Positions 38,601-44,697 of a stretch of DNA of 64,000 bases are shown piece after piece (the first letter of the stretch is position 1; every line of letters begins with the position of its first letter). The position numbers and the translations under genes are program-made. The DNA lies in contig JACEVL010000484.1 in assembly GCA_020284085.1 (NCBI GenBank), forward strand, positions 434,001 through 498,000, given 5' to 3'. The DNA is from Aporrectodea caliginosa. Taxonomy: Eukaryota > Annelida > Clitellata > Crassiclitellata > Lumbricidae. The notes beneath the pieces were generated by a model. It worked only from the letters and a program-made list of their open reading frames with translations, was not told the DNA's origin and searched no databases.

Positions 38601-41203
38601 ACGAAAATATGGAAGAACTAGTCAATCAGCAACGATACCAAATTGCGGTTGATGAAGGCATTGGTGTGGCCGTACGGATGTGAGGCCTGGACGCTGAAAA
38701 GAGGAAGAAAGGCGTATTCAGGCATTTGAGAACAAGTGTATCCGAAAGCTCTTGAGAATTCCATGGATGAAAATGATATCCAACGAATGGGTGTAGCAGG
38801 GCCAGAAAGGAACTATTGGCCGACACCAAAACTGTGAAATTACAATATTTTGGTCACGTCATAAGACAGCCTCACAACAACAGCCTGATGACGGGTCTCA
38901 TGGAAGGGGTCCAAGGACGAGGAAGGCCGAGAATATCGTGGATTGACAACGTTCTGAGCTGGACAGGAATGTGGCTTAATGAATGCGGCTCGCGATAGAA
39001 GACAGTGAGGGTCCATGCATGTAGCCGACAGTCGCAAAGCAACGATGGTGATGTGATATGACATGACAGTTGCAGTTTCTCCTTGTGACTTGTACTTTTC
39101 ATTAAAAAAAGGACACTAAAGCCTACAATAAATCCATGATTCTTGCACTTCCTCATCACCGCAACTGCCTTCCTCTGTGACTGCCTTACCTACGGAATTA
39201 ACTATTAGCTGAACATGTTCCAACCTGCCTCCGTCTTAAGTGCCTACAATGAAACTCAACACCGTATATGCATTGGAGAAATTTAGAATTGATGACTACA
39301 AATTACATGTTGTTACATTGGATGCAGAGCTTCTCATTTGAAAATAGAAGGCGATTTGAAAATCGATCGCGCTGGATTGAGTAGGCGATCTATGTGCGGT
39401 CGACCCCGGGACCTTTTGTGTACAGCGTATTTTGTGCATCGTATTCGTATAGCAGCATATTATATGGTTGTCCATATAATATGCTGCTAGAGTAGGCCTC
39501 TATGCATCACTTAATTATTAACGGTCGATAAGTCTCCTCTGCTGTCGATGCAATGTTGTATCCAGGGCCGGCCCTAGCCTAAATGGCGCCCCAGGCAAAG
39601 CATACATTTGGCGCCCTCTGATCCCGTCTCCGCGGTCCACCCCACGTCACAACTCAATGATGAACCCGCCAAAAGATTTACGCTCAACTGAGTTATATAT
39701 TTATTATTACTTTTTATTTAGTAGCCTACTCTCAACCCTGGATAATTTTGAATTTGGAGGGATGGTAACAAGCAAAAAGACTTCGAATTAGGCCTTCGAA
39801 AAATTCAAATTACCGAAAAAGAAAAAATATTTATTAGAAAAATTTCATCTGTTTTAGTAATCAAAAATCTGTTCTGCTTGTAGTTTTTCACCAACAGGTT
39901 TCGGTTGATCAAAATTGTATTTTTATAAAGCTGAAAGCAATTTAAGAAAATACCCTCAATGCTAGTATTTTACAAACGAATAGTATACTATCTGATGACT
40001 GGGCACTAACACAAACAGCTAAAGTAGTTTCAGTTTCGTTGAAATAGTTGAAAAGCCATCCTTTATGCTTTTTGAAACAACTTCTCTGTCGTGTTTTTCT
40101 TACAATTTAGATTTTAGAGCACCCGATAACTTCTGTCGCTTCACAGGGCTTTACCTAATTTTTAAAATTACAATTTTTATCTTATAAGATCAAATCTATA
40201 AATTGATTTAGATATAATTAAGAAAACTGTTATTAAAATGTAAATGTACAGATTTTTACAGGTAGACCTAATTGACTTAGTTGATGCAACTGCGATGTCT
40301 GCTCTGCAGTCAACTAATAAAGCTACATTGATTAAATATATTTTAATACTACAATAATATATCTTCAGTTGCTGTCATTTCAGTCGAAGCTGTCAGTATG
40401 TATGTCGGCATCAGATAAACGGATGGTCAGGTCTATTACAGACACAAACTACAGAGTACAGACACGCGTGAATAATTGAATTTTAATGGTTAAAATAAAA
40501 TTTGTGGGGTGTCGAAATTGAATTAGGTCTAACGAAAAAGGTGCAATGAAACCAATAATTGGTTTAGAATTTGCTCCATACGCAAAAGTTTTGAATTCAA
40601 ATGAAAATAATCATTTTAATTGAAAAATGGCTAAAAAGTGAAAAACTTTTAAAACACACTTTTTGTGAAAATGGCGCCCCCTAGATTGTGGCGCCCTAGG
40701 CAACTGCCTGCTTTGCCTGTGCCTAAGGCCGGCCCTGGTTGTATCGATCCTAGCCTGAACTTTCACACGTAATGAAGGCTAAATTAGATAAATAAACTAA
40801 TGGTCTGGCTCTCGGTTCCTCTTGGAGTCTAACTCATCGAGCGCGATCGATTCACCGATCGACCAGACCTTTGCTAGGCGATAGACCAAGGAGATCGATC
40901 GATCACCTCAAATGAGAAGCTCTGATTGCATGTTGGATTGCATGTTAAAAAGCAAACTTTCAAACTTTACTGCATGAAAAATAAACTGATTAAAACTGGT
41001 TAAGCAAATTAAAAGTGTTGATTTTGGGGGTAGTAGTTTTCAGCAGTAATCATATTTTGCTTCTATTGCACTTGTTTTAGGATCGTCTTGGTTTGAAAAC
41101 AATGGCAGAACAAGGAAAGCTACAGTTCCTTGCTGTAGATGGTGATCACCTTCAGATCAGCACTGAGTGGTTTATCAAGCACATTGTCCTGATTTATCTG
41201 TAA
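5505..41203 (+). CDS. PPT1: Palmitoyl-protein thioesterase 1, whole gene (10 coding exons)
   Basis: Lysosomal depalmitoylating enzyme of the alpha/beta-hydrolase fold that removes thioester-linked fatty acids from cysteine residues of proteins. Joining the ten exons listed below gives 300 codons, against 306 in human PPT1, with every junction in frame and flanked by GT-AG. The nucleophile is Ser109 in GFSQG, the acid Asp227 in FNNDSV and the base His283 in GDHLQ, matching human Ser115, Asp233 and His289. Six cysteines that pair in the human enzyme are present (39/40, 90/122, 146/154). N-glycosylation sequons include N206 (NVT) and N226 (NDS), matching human N212 and N232, and an extra NST at N150; the human N197 site is replaced by REKS. 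A hydrophobic signal peptide begins the protein. Introns range from 357 bp to 7.3 kb and hold most of the mobile elements in this window. Identification rests on near-continuous alignment with the family, recalled from memory. Confidence 0.97.
5961..6530 (-). pseudogene. CR1/L2-like LINE, 3' fragment
   Basis: Minus-strand frames contain [20 protein letters not shown] (reverse transcriptase palm end), then [20 protein letters not shown] and [14 protein letters not shown], typical of the C terminus of CR1/L2 polyproteins, with one frame break. The 3' end reads GGGCGCTATATAAATTC followed by an (AATG)n tail at 5955-5970. Confidence 0.8.
8500..10230. repeat. Imperfect giant palindrome around an AT satellite
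   Basis: Left arm (9055-9155) has repeated GGACATTGTCCCCC units; right arm (10040-10142) has the inverse, GGGGGGACAATGTCC. Outside these, ATACCCCAAGCCGC (about 8558-8571) pairs with GCGGCTTGGGGTAT (10151-10165). Near 8575-9045 the left side has further GGCTAGCCGTAAAA units. The centre is the AT-rich satellite. Confidence 0.6.
9346..10008. repeat. AT-rich satellite-like tract (TATATACATA)
   Basis: About 660 bp of TA/CATA variants. A segment near 9555-9680 is nearly repeated at about 9885-10000 (CCATATATATATATATACAT, GTAAATATGTATATACTTAT). Frames rich in Tyr and Ile here are not genes. Confidence 0.9.
10922..11031 (+). CDS. PPT1: PPT1 exon 2
   Basis: Acceptor AACAG precedes it and donor GTATGG follows. 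With the base carried from exon 1 it encodes [19 protein letters not shown] and on to IGNNVIE (residues 36-72). The [10 protein letters not shown] block, with its vicinal cysteine pair, is characteristic of PPT1. Confidence 0.96.
11101..11188. repeat. 24-bp tandem repeat in PPT1 intron 2/3 region
   Basis: Unit CATGGTGTGCATTCTGCATC plus AAAT, about 3.5 copies, within PPT1 intron 2. Confidence 0.85.
11389..11516 (+). CDS. PPT1: PPT1 exon 3 (catalytic serine)
   Basis: Acceptor TATAG, donor GTATGT. Encodes residues 73-114, including the nucleophile elbow [10 protein letters not shown] with Ser109 and Cys90. A DNA transposon begins only 28 bp beyond its donor site. Confidence 0.97.
11545..13619. 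mobile_element. 2.1-kb DNA transposon inserted next to PPT1 exon 3
   Basis: Ends CAGGGTGGCCACA and TGTGGCCACCCTG are inverted repeats; both are flanked by TTAGA, a 5-bp duplication. Subterminal CTCAGGGAATTT and CTCTGGAAAA units repeat in each arm. The interior 11720-12715 has broken coding potential, including [20 protein letters not shown] then KKLN before a stop, a Lys-rich helical end, but no transposase I recognise. A smaller hAT-like element is nested at 13039-13511. Confidence 0.7.
13039..13511. mobile_element. hAT-like MITE nested in the 2.1-kb element
   Basis: CAGGCCCTTAGCCAG at the left and CTGGCTATGGGCCTG at the right, with perfect 8-bp duplication AATATAAT (13031-13038, 13512-13519). 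Contains repeated CCACCCGTCCTTTGGACGGG units. Confidence 0.85.
14282..14352 (+). CDS. PPT1: PPT1 exon 4
   Basis: Acceptor TTTCAG, donor GTATTT. Encodes [13 protein letters not shown] then [10 protein letters not shown] (residues 115-138), almost identical to the human segment. It completes the codon split at the end of exon 3. Confidence 0.96.
14523..15146 (+). pseudogene. RTE-like LINE, 5'-truncated 3' end
   Basis: Open frame with [40 protein letters not shown] and [18 protein letters not shown], the C-terminal region of RTE-type endonuclease-reverse transcriptases, then [20 protein letters not shown]. Ends with a short (GAA)n tail. Homologous to 60116-61034 on the other strand. In PPT1 intron 4. 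Confidence 0.85.
15515..15585. mobile_element. 71-bp palindromic mini-element, copy A
   Basis: Perfect 15-bp inverted ends TTAACACTTTAACGA and TCGTTAAAGTGTTAA enclose a core with TGAATTGGTTTCCCAGTC and CTTTTAGTACAC. Related copies at 48994-49046 and 52111-52180. Confidence 0.65.
16530..17912 (+). pseudogene. CR1/L2-like LINE, 3' half with one frameshift
   Basis: First frame: [16 protein letters not shown] then [14 protein letters not shown], the reverse-transcriptase motifs with YADD intact. Near 16835 the frame shifts and continues [20 protein letters not shown], then [40 protein letters not shown]. The 3' UTR carries GACGCAGCGCCGTGAATAAG and ends in a (GATTAC)n tail (about 17883-17912). 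In PPT1 intron 4. Confidence 0.88.
18390..18945 (-). pseudogene. RTE-like LINE fragment, second family
   Basis: Minus-strand frame has [40 protein letters not shown] and [12 protein letters not shown], then [20 protein letters not shown]. Same clade as 14523-15146 but a diverged family. No domains upstream of this end. Confidence 0.82.
20570..20697 (-). mobile_element. tRNA-headed SINE type 1, diverged copy
   Basis: Minus strand reads GAGGTGGTGTAGCGGTATGT then GCCTTGTAACCAGAAGGTCG and CAGGTTGAATCTACCTCAAG, the same head as the four + strand copies at 36366, 37614, 44058 and 49487. Confidence 0.7.
21702..21789 (+). CDS. PPT1: PPT1 exon 5
   Basis: Acceptor TTTTAG, donor GTAAAT. Encodes [14 protein letters not shown] and [15 protein letters not shown] (residues 139-167), with the disulfide pair Cys146 and Cys154 and an NST sequon. 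Ends in phase 2. Confidence 0.96.
22338..22720 (+). pseudogene. CR1/L2-like LINE C-terminal fragment
   Basis: Frames read [36 protein letters not shown] and, after a shift, [17 protein letters not shown], the conserved C-terminal end of CR1/L2 proteins. Confidence 0.65.
22918..23525 (-). pseudogene. CR1/L2-like LINE fragment
   Basis: Minus strand: [20 protein letters not shown] is a decayed version of the C-terminal R-S-F-S-V-x-A-x-x-x-W-N-S-L block; the 3' end CTCTGAGCAGGGGTCCTGAA, then an (ATTG)n tail at 22918-22932. Upstream parts are rearranged. Confidence 0.5.
23683..24240 (+). pseudogene. LINE reverse-transcriptase fragment
   Basis: [20 protein letters not shown] then [20 protein letters not shown] and PISIMSVLW match the N-terminal fingers of jockey/CR1-type reverse transcriptases. 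Ends near an ACTTACTTAC tail at about 24230. Confidence 0.75.
24566..24580 (+). CDS. PPT1: PPT1 exon 6, a 15-nt microexon
   Basis: Fifteen bases between a TTTTAG acceptor and a consensus GTAAGT donor. Joined to exon 5 (phase 2) and exon 7 it encodes SFIQN and the first two bases of an Arg codon, giving GAYL-SFIQNR-VVQAEYW. Human PPT1 has GAYSKVVQERLVQAEYW, exactly the same length, so the microexon fills what would otherwise be a five-residue gap. Skipping it would keep frame. Confidence 0.88.
24811..25277. mobile_element. hAT-like MITE with TAGGGCTGTCAA ends
   Basis: TAGGGCTGTCAACGGG at the left, TTTTTGACAGCCCTA at the right, flanked by perfect 8-bp GTAACTGG. G+C-rich GGGCCCCCG subterminal units. 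In PPT1 intron 6, about 230 bp after the microexon. A partial copy is at 55753-55915. Confidence 0.88.
25826..26053 (-). pseudogene. CR1/L2-like LINE fragment
   Basis: Minus strand: [20 protein letters not shown] then KFGHITSFI and a diverged tail. LNAAARLIG is a hallmark block of CR1/L2 reverse transcriptases. Confidence 0.8.
26625..27010 (+). pseudogene. CR1/L2-like LINE C-terminal fragment
   Basis: Frame: [31 protein letters not shown], then [20 protein letters not shown]; 3' end GCACTGGAAGCGCCTCTGAT. A Tc1/mariner-type element sits immediately downstream. Confidence 0.8.
27013..27820. mobile_element. Tc1/mariner-type deletion derivative with long inverted repeats
   Basis: CACTGTGTCCACGATAAAGT at the left and its inverse at the right, flanked by TA. 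The inverted repeats extend about 210 bp (27013-27220 and 27609-27820). Between them is a fragment of a transposase N terminus. Confidence 0.88.
27350..27580 (+). pseudogene. Transposase N-terminal remnant (helix-turn-helix)
   Basis: [20 protein letters not shown], a frame change near 27410, then [20 protein letters not shown] and [16 protein letters not shown]. This matches the DNA-binding region of Tc1/mariner-like transposases (F-x-x-E-D-K-I-L-I-K). The catalytic domain is deleted. Confidence 0.8.
28113..28203 (+). CDS. PPT1: PPT1 exon 7
   Basis: Acceptor TTACCAG, donor GTAAGG. Encodes residues 173-203, with [17 protein letters not shown] and [11 protein letters not shown], which are strongly conserved blocks of the family. 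Confidence 0.96.
28575..29533. mobile_element. hAT-like element with CTGTAACTGAAA arms
   Basis: Flanked by perfect 8-bp GTTCTACA (28567-28574, 29534-29541). Left end CAGTGTTATTTC, right end GAAAAAACACCG. Both arms are dense in AACTGAAACTGTAACTG units; the middle (28750-29330) is unique and has no transposase. Confidence 0.85.
29637..29683. repeat. Perfect 22-bp hairpin in PPT1 intron 7
   Basis: AGTCATATTCTCCAAATTTG continues to position 29658 and pairs perfectly with 29662-29683 across a 3-base loop. Confidence 0.9.
29830..30111 (-). pseudogene. Ty3/gypsy-type integrase fragment
   Basis: Minus-strand frame with [20 protein letters not shown] and [13 protein letters not shown], the integrase C-terminal block (x-x-x-S-T-G-x-x-P-F-x-L-M-F-G-x-x-x-x-G-P). 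No LTRs were recognised. Confidence 0.75.
30120..30900 (+). pseudogene. CR1/L2-like LINE C-terminal domain, mostly open
   Basis: 193-codon open stretch: [96 protein letters not shown]. 5'-truncated; ends in an (ATTAC)n tail at 30867-30900. The intact frame suggests a rather recent insertion in PPT1 intron 7. Confidence 0.9.
31627..31678. repeat. 24-bp hairpin with one mismatch in PPT1 intron 7
   Basis: GGCAATTTTGACCCAC and GTGGGTCAAAATTGCC pair across TGCT; beyond an A/A mismatch the stem continues TTTTCCT with AGGAAAA. Confidence 0.9.
31768..32176. mobile_element. hAT-like MITE with GACAAATGCGCC arms
   Basis: Perfect 8-bp flanks ATAATCAT (31760-31767, 32177-32184). Left arm has repeated GACAAAAGCGCCC and GACAAATGCGCC units; right arm the inverse, GGGCGCTTTTGTCGGGCGC. 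Terminal bases match only imperfectly (GGTGACCC versus GGGTTCAC). Confidence 0.75.
32275..32778. mobile_element. TA-flanked MITE, GGGGCCGTCCATAAATGACG ends
   Basis: Inverted ends of about 25 bp, near-perfect (GGCCGTCCATAAATGACGTC), flanked by TA. Subterminal GTCACA and poly-C tracts; A+T-rich centre without coding potential. Confidence 0.85.
32821..33030. repeat. 35-bp tandem repeat, six copies
   Basis: Unit AAGATAAACATTGAAATCTG plus CCATTGGCAAATGAA, six copies with almost no differences. Because 35 is not a multiple of three and no unit frame has a stop on the minus strand, all three minus frames stay open with the same cyclic peptide. It ends about 250 bp before PPT1 exon 8. Confidence 0.95.
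33284..33382 (+). CDS. PPT1: PPT1 exon 8 (catalytic aspartate)
   Basis: Acceptor GTGCAG, donor GTCAGT. Thirty-three whole codons, residues 204-236: [16 protein letters not shown], then [17 protein letters not shown]. Asp227 in NNDSV is the triad acid, and two conserved glycosylation sequons (NVT, NDS) lie here. A 35-bp tandem repeat ends about 250 bp upstream. Confidence 0.96.
33383..35858 (+). other. PPT1 intron 8
   Basis: No recognised element over most of its 2.5 kb. The only coding-like frame is minus 34358-34047, which I cannot assign. A short CAAGTTCAATAAAGAGAG near 34723 looks like an element 3' end. Confidence 0.6.
35859..35930 (+). CDS. PPT1: PPT1 exon 9
   Basis: Acceptor TTTTCAG, donor GTATGT. 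Twenty-four whole codons, [20 protein letters not shown] and LYLE (residues 237-260), matching the human WFGFY...LQETTLY segment. Confidence 0.95.
36210..36243. repeat. Small 12-bp hairpin
   Basis: ACTTTCTACTAC pairs with GTAGTAGAAAGT across a 10-base loop, in PPT1 intron 9 just before a LINE fragment. Confidence 0.8.
36250..36995 (+). pseudogene. CR1/L2-like LINE fragment interrupted by a SINE
   Basis: Before the [39 protein letters not shown]. After it: [20 protein letters not shown] then [20 protein letters not shown], and a 3' end GAGGCGCCTTACAAG. About 40 or more codons expected between the two parts are missing, so a deletion accompanied or preceded the SINE. Confidence 0.8.
36366..36538 (+). 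mobile_element. tRNA-headed SINE type 1
   Basis: GGGGCGCGGTGGTGTAGGGG (A-box region) and GGTTCGAATCC (perfect B box), then a body with GGGACCCTGGGCAAGTCCTT and a LINE-like end GGAGCGCCTCTAAGTAG ... GGGGCGCTATAACAAGTG. Inserted in the LINE fragment at 36250-36995. Confidence 0.88.
37614..37849 (+). mobile_element. tRNA-headed SINE type 1 with (ATACA)n tail
   Basis: Same head and body as 36366-36538, full length with TCGGGAGCGCCTCTGAATAG and GGGGCGCTATAACAAGTG, tail ATACAATACAATACA. The preceding bases (37581-37610) are also an ATACA-type tail, so it appears to have inserted behind or into the tail of another element. Confidence 0.88.
38640..39070 (+). pseudogene. RTE-like LINE remnant
   Basis: Broken frames: CEAWTLKR near 38675, then [20 protein letters not shown] and [20 protein letters not shown], the same C-terminal block as the other RTE copies. 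Several frameshifts. Confidence 0.7.
39451..39488. repeat. Perfect 17-bp hairpin in PPT1 intron 9
   Basis: AGCAGCATATTATATGG and CCATATAATATGCTGCT separated by TTGT. Confidence 0.92.
39563..40737. mobile_element. hAT-like non-autonomous element, 1.2 kb
   Basis: CAGGGCCGGCCCTAGCCTAA at the left and AGGCCGGCCCTG at the right, flanked by perfect 8-bp GTTGTATC (39555-39562, 40738-40745). Subterminal GGCGCCC units. No open frame. In PPT1 intron 9. Confidence 0.92.
41081..41203 (+). CDS. PPT1: PPT1 exon 10 (catalytic histidine, stop)
   Basis: Acceptor GTTTTAG. Forty codons and [34 protein letters not shown], then IKHIVLIYL. His283 in GDHLQ completes the triad. The reading frame stops at a position equivalent to the end of human PPT1. 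I see no convincing AATAAA signal in the next kilobase, so the 3' UTR end is not placed. Confidence 0.96.
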   Translation, partial: DRLGLKTMAEQGKLQFLAVDGDHLQISTEWFIKHIVLIYL

Positions 41204-42093
41204 AACTGTTTAGTGTGTTGGTTTGACTTATACTGAAACATTTTACCCCTTTTGGAGCTGCAAAAACTTTATGGTAAGGTAATGTTACCTGTGTGCAATT
41301 CTGCACATAGCCTACTGCTCTAATGCATAGTTTTTTAGGACTGACTTGGTAACAGTTATTGATTATTGGTTTGCTTTTTTACAAGCAATCCTTGTAACAA
41401 CATGTAATTTGTAGTCATCAATTCTAAATTTCTCCAATGCATATACGGTTGTGGTTGATTGTTGCAATTGTGTTGCAGTAGATGTAAAGCACAACTTGCA
41501 AGTTATATCCTCAACAGCTGCATTCATTCAGCCTTTAGCTTGGTCAACCCAATGAACATTGCAGTCTAAGACATGATGAACTTACATGGAGAACTTTTAT
41601 GTTGTACTCTATATCATATTCTTTCCAGAGCCCATTCCTTGTCTGGTTCTGATCAGCATGACCTTTCTTTCAAGCAGTTTTCTAGAATGAATGCTAGGCT
41701 TAAACTGGTGCATATTCTTCAGATTTTTATGATTTCCTATTTTCTTCTGGCTGACAATTGCCGTGTTACATTGATTTTAATATTTGCATTTTGCAGTTTT
41801 ATAAACTTTGAAGCAAATAATAGAACAAGCAAATACAAAGTTTTTCTAAATTCATACTTGTGTTGGTAACTGTTTAATAGGATGGTCCTTATTTTTTACT
41901 TTTGAAATTTCGACCTCCCACAAGCCCAACAGATTCCCCTTCTCTTAAGTTTGTTCAATATTTAGGATATGCTCAATCAAGCTGTTGTTTTCACGTAAAA
42001 GTATTTTTGGTTCTCGATACTAATAACATCACTTTAATCGAATAACTACAATATGTTTCGTTAAACAGTGGAAAAATATGAAACATGCCAATA
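41204..42093. other. Sequence downstream of PPT1 stop
   Basis: PPT1 3' UTR and flank. A+T-rich. The 98-codon frame at 41573-41869 has no recognisable domain and unremarkable composition, so I do not call it a gene. CCAATGCATATACGG-type sequence near 41430 matches, inverted, 39260-39275 in intron 9. Confidence 0.6.
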
Positions 42094-42531
42094 GGGGGCC
42101 ATCCATTTAGTATGTACGCAGAAATCCGCGAAAAATTGACCCCTCCCTCATGCAAGTGTACTTTTAGCACACACCCCCATCTGTGTACGTACGCTTGACA
42201 TGCACCCCGATTCTTATAGAACGGTCTATATTCTGATTGTATCCTGACTGAATAGGGCAGGCGGCCAAACTGTCGAACTCAGCGCACAGCTGCCAGACAA
42301 TTAATAGCAGTCACAGGTAACGGGCATACAAGTGTGTGATCCTTTTCCACAGCCCTACTTAATACTTATCCCTTTAGGAATTGCCTGATCGTTGATCATT
42401 TGAAGGAAGGCCAATATACACCAAGTATTATCGAGGTTTCCCCCTTCCTACCCGTACGCAAGCATATGCAATCAGATGCATTTTGGTTACCCCCACCCCC
42501 TCAGTGCGTACGTACTAAATGGATGGCCCCA
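42094..42531. mobile_element. TA-flanked MITE, GGGGCCATCCATTTAGTA ends
   Basis: GGGGGCCATCCATTTAGTAT at the left and ACTAAATGGATGGCCCCA at the right, flanked by TA. Related in design to the 32275-32778 element but with different inner bases (GTACGTACGCA). Confidence 0.85.
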
Positions 42532-42955
42532 TACCAAGTCTTAGCCTGTCTTCTAGGAAAGTAGCCTTGCAATCAGGGTAGCATTTAAAGTGTTCTTTGA
42601 CTACTTGTAGAGCAAAACTGTGGTCTGTTCATCTTTGGTTAGCAAAGCATTGTATTCCTGCACCAGTGGGACCCAGTATTCTGCAGTATCATTGACAACA
42701 TGCAGATCTCAGACGACATCCTTTTTTTTAGTCAGGATATGTTGGCCAGGTATCAGGGTCAACTCCAATGAATGAGTCTGAACACGATCTGGAAAAGTTT
42801 CATATGTTCTGAGTCACCAAGTCCCAAAGTTTTTCTTTGTGGATCTGATACTAGTCTAGGAAAATTCTCTTAGGAGACTATTTCTCTGGTGTGACTGAAT
42901 TCTTCTACCATACCACTTTTCTCTGGTGTGTTAACATAGGCCTATCTATGAATTC

Positions 42956-42959
<4 letters not shown>

Positions 42960-43006
<47 letters not shown>
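42960..43006. repeat. (AT)n microsatellite
   Basis: About 23 AT units. Confidence 0.95.
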
Positions 43007-43009
<3 letters not shown>

Positions 43010-43124
43010 CGTTTTATTGAGAAAAACAATCTGACAAAAATGCAGAAATGCTAACATTAGTGATAATGGATAATAAAAGTTATTAGAAAATTTCAGGACA
43101 ATTTCAGGACTTCTAAATTTGAGG

Positions 43125-43300
43125 AATTTCAGGACAGGTGGAGTGGCGGACCCTTCTTAGTGAAGCCAGATTGGTGAGGGTTGAGGAGTGAGTTAAGAAA
43201 CAGGTAGTCATTGAGCTGGGTGACGACAATTCGTTCAGTTAACTTAGACAGGATAGATTAGAGATGGGATGGCAGTTAGATAGGTTTTCCTCGTCATGAT
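43125..43300 (-). pseudogene. CR1/L2-like reverse-transcriptase fragment
   Basis: Minus strand: LSKLTERIVVTQLNDYLFLN, SLLNPHQSGFTKKGPP, the N-terminal fingers region of the enzyme (x-L-x-K-x-x-E-R-x-V ... Q-S-G-F). Confidence 0.75.
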
Positions 43301-44057
43301 TTGCTTTTTTGTAAGAGTGCTTAAAGACCATATATTGCCACAACTCTGGAAGGTCACACGAAATTGGACATCTTTAGGAATGCAATACAAGAAGTAGCAC
43401 TCCCAGCCTAACACAATGAAAACTGAAATAAGTGTTCACTGTAAAGTGCCAAAAGACTTGTGGCACTGTATATGAAACGAACTTTGTAAATCCCTGTGAC
43501 AACATGGTACACTTTACACACATAAAAATGTGGAAAACATGTGGATGTTTGTGAAAAGGAAACTGAAGACAATTAAGCACAAATCGCACTTGTTTCACAT
43601 GTGCCTTCAGGATTTTGAAGCGCATTTCAGGGTGAATAGATTTGTATGAACATTGTCTGCTGATGTAGCCTGTTACAACGACATCTGTTGAGCTAAGCTG
43701 CTAAGGTTTTCTAAGCTTGCACTTGTGAAGTCAAAGCTGGGGTCAACAATGGGCCAATATCTGTTGGAAGCTCAAACTCTGTGGAAACTGATCTGCTCCT
43801 AAATCTTGACGATTCCAACTTGGTGGACAGCTTTGCTGAAAAGGCTGATCGTAGTCTCTGGCACCGCCGCCGCCATTTGTGAAGCCCTCAAGTCGAAGTC
43901 AGTCGCTAAAGCTATCGACTGGACCAGTCTCTGCCGCCGCCGCTAAGCCCTCAAGTCGAAGTCAGTCGCTAAGCTATCGACTACTATCGACTTTGCCCAC
44001 TTAATATGTCCGCAGTTATTTATTTACTACCTTACTGCCTACCTAATACTACTTACT

Positions 44058-44270
44058 CGCGGTGGTGTAGGGGTATGTTCGGTGCCTTGCAGCCAGAGGG
44101 TTGCAGGTTTGAATCCACCTCAAGCTGCCGTGTAGGGACCTTGAGCATGTCCTTCGCGCACAATTGCTCTGCAATATAATTGCTCGGCGCCGCCGAGGCG
44201 TGAACACTTCTGAGCTTGGGGAACCTTAGTAAGAAGGGCGATATCAAAGATCAGTTGTATTGTATTGTAT
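44058..44270 (+). mobile_element. tRNA-headed SINE type 1, diverged
   Basis: CGCGGTGGTGTAGGGGTATG, then GGTTTGAATCC (B box with one change), GGGACCTTGAGCATGTCCTT, and a different end, AGGGCGATATCAAAGATCAG with a (TTGTA)n tail. Confidence 0.82.
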
Positions 44271-44697
44271 TACTAGATATACCATAACTTCCAAGGAATC
44301 CATATTTAGACTTACTATCAACCATCGAAGCCTAATATACGTCGAAGCTATCAACAGTCAGATTTTTCTGTCACGTTATCTAACGTGGTGCACTTCTTTA
44401 ATTGAAAATGGCGTGTCTTCGAAGCAAACGTTGCGTTGAAAATATGCTGGTTTCAGTGTCTTTAAACACGGTACAACTAAAGATGATTCCGGTTTTGAAA
44501 GTCAGAGGGATGAAAAGTTGCGTGGAGGATAGTTCTACATTATTTGCCGATCTTGCGGGCCGACACCGGCAGTTTGGGTAGTGTCATCTTTTATGAATTC
44601 GGCATGCTTGTTCTGGTAGAGATGTCACCAGTCGACTTTTAATCTAGGCTTCTCAAATTTCTACTGGTCCACATGACTGTGCAGCCTTTTGAGTCTG

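Noticed and set aside
41573..41869. 98-codon frame downstream of PPT1
   Set aside because: No domain or compositional support; probably 3' UTR or flank.
44408..44584. 58-codon + strand frame MACLRSKRCVENMLVS...RHRQFG followed by GTAGTG
   Set aside because: Plausible-looking but no homology recognised, no partner exon, and the donor is weak.
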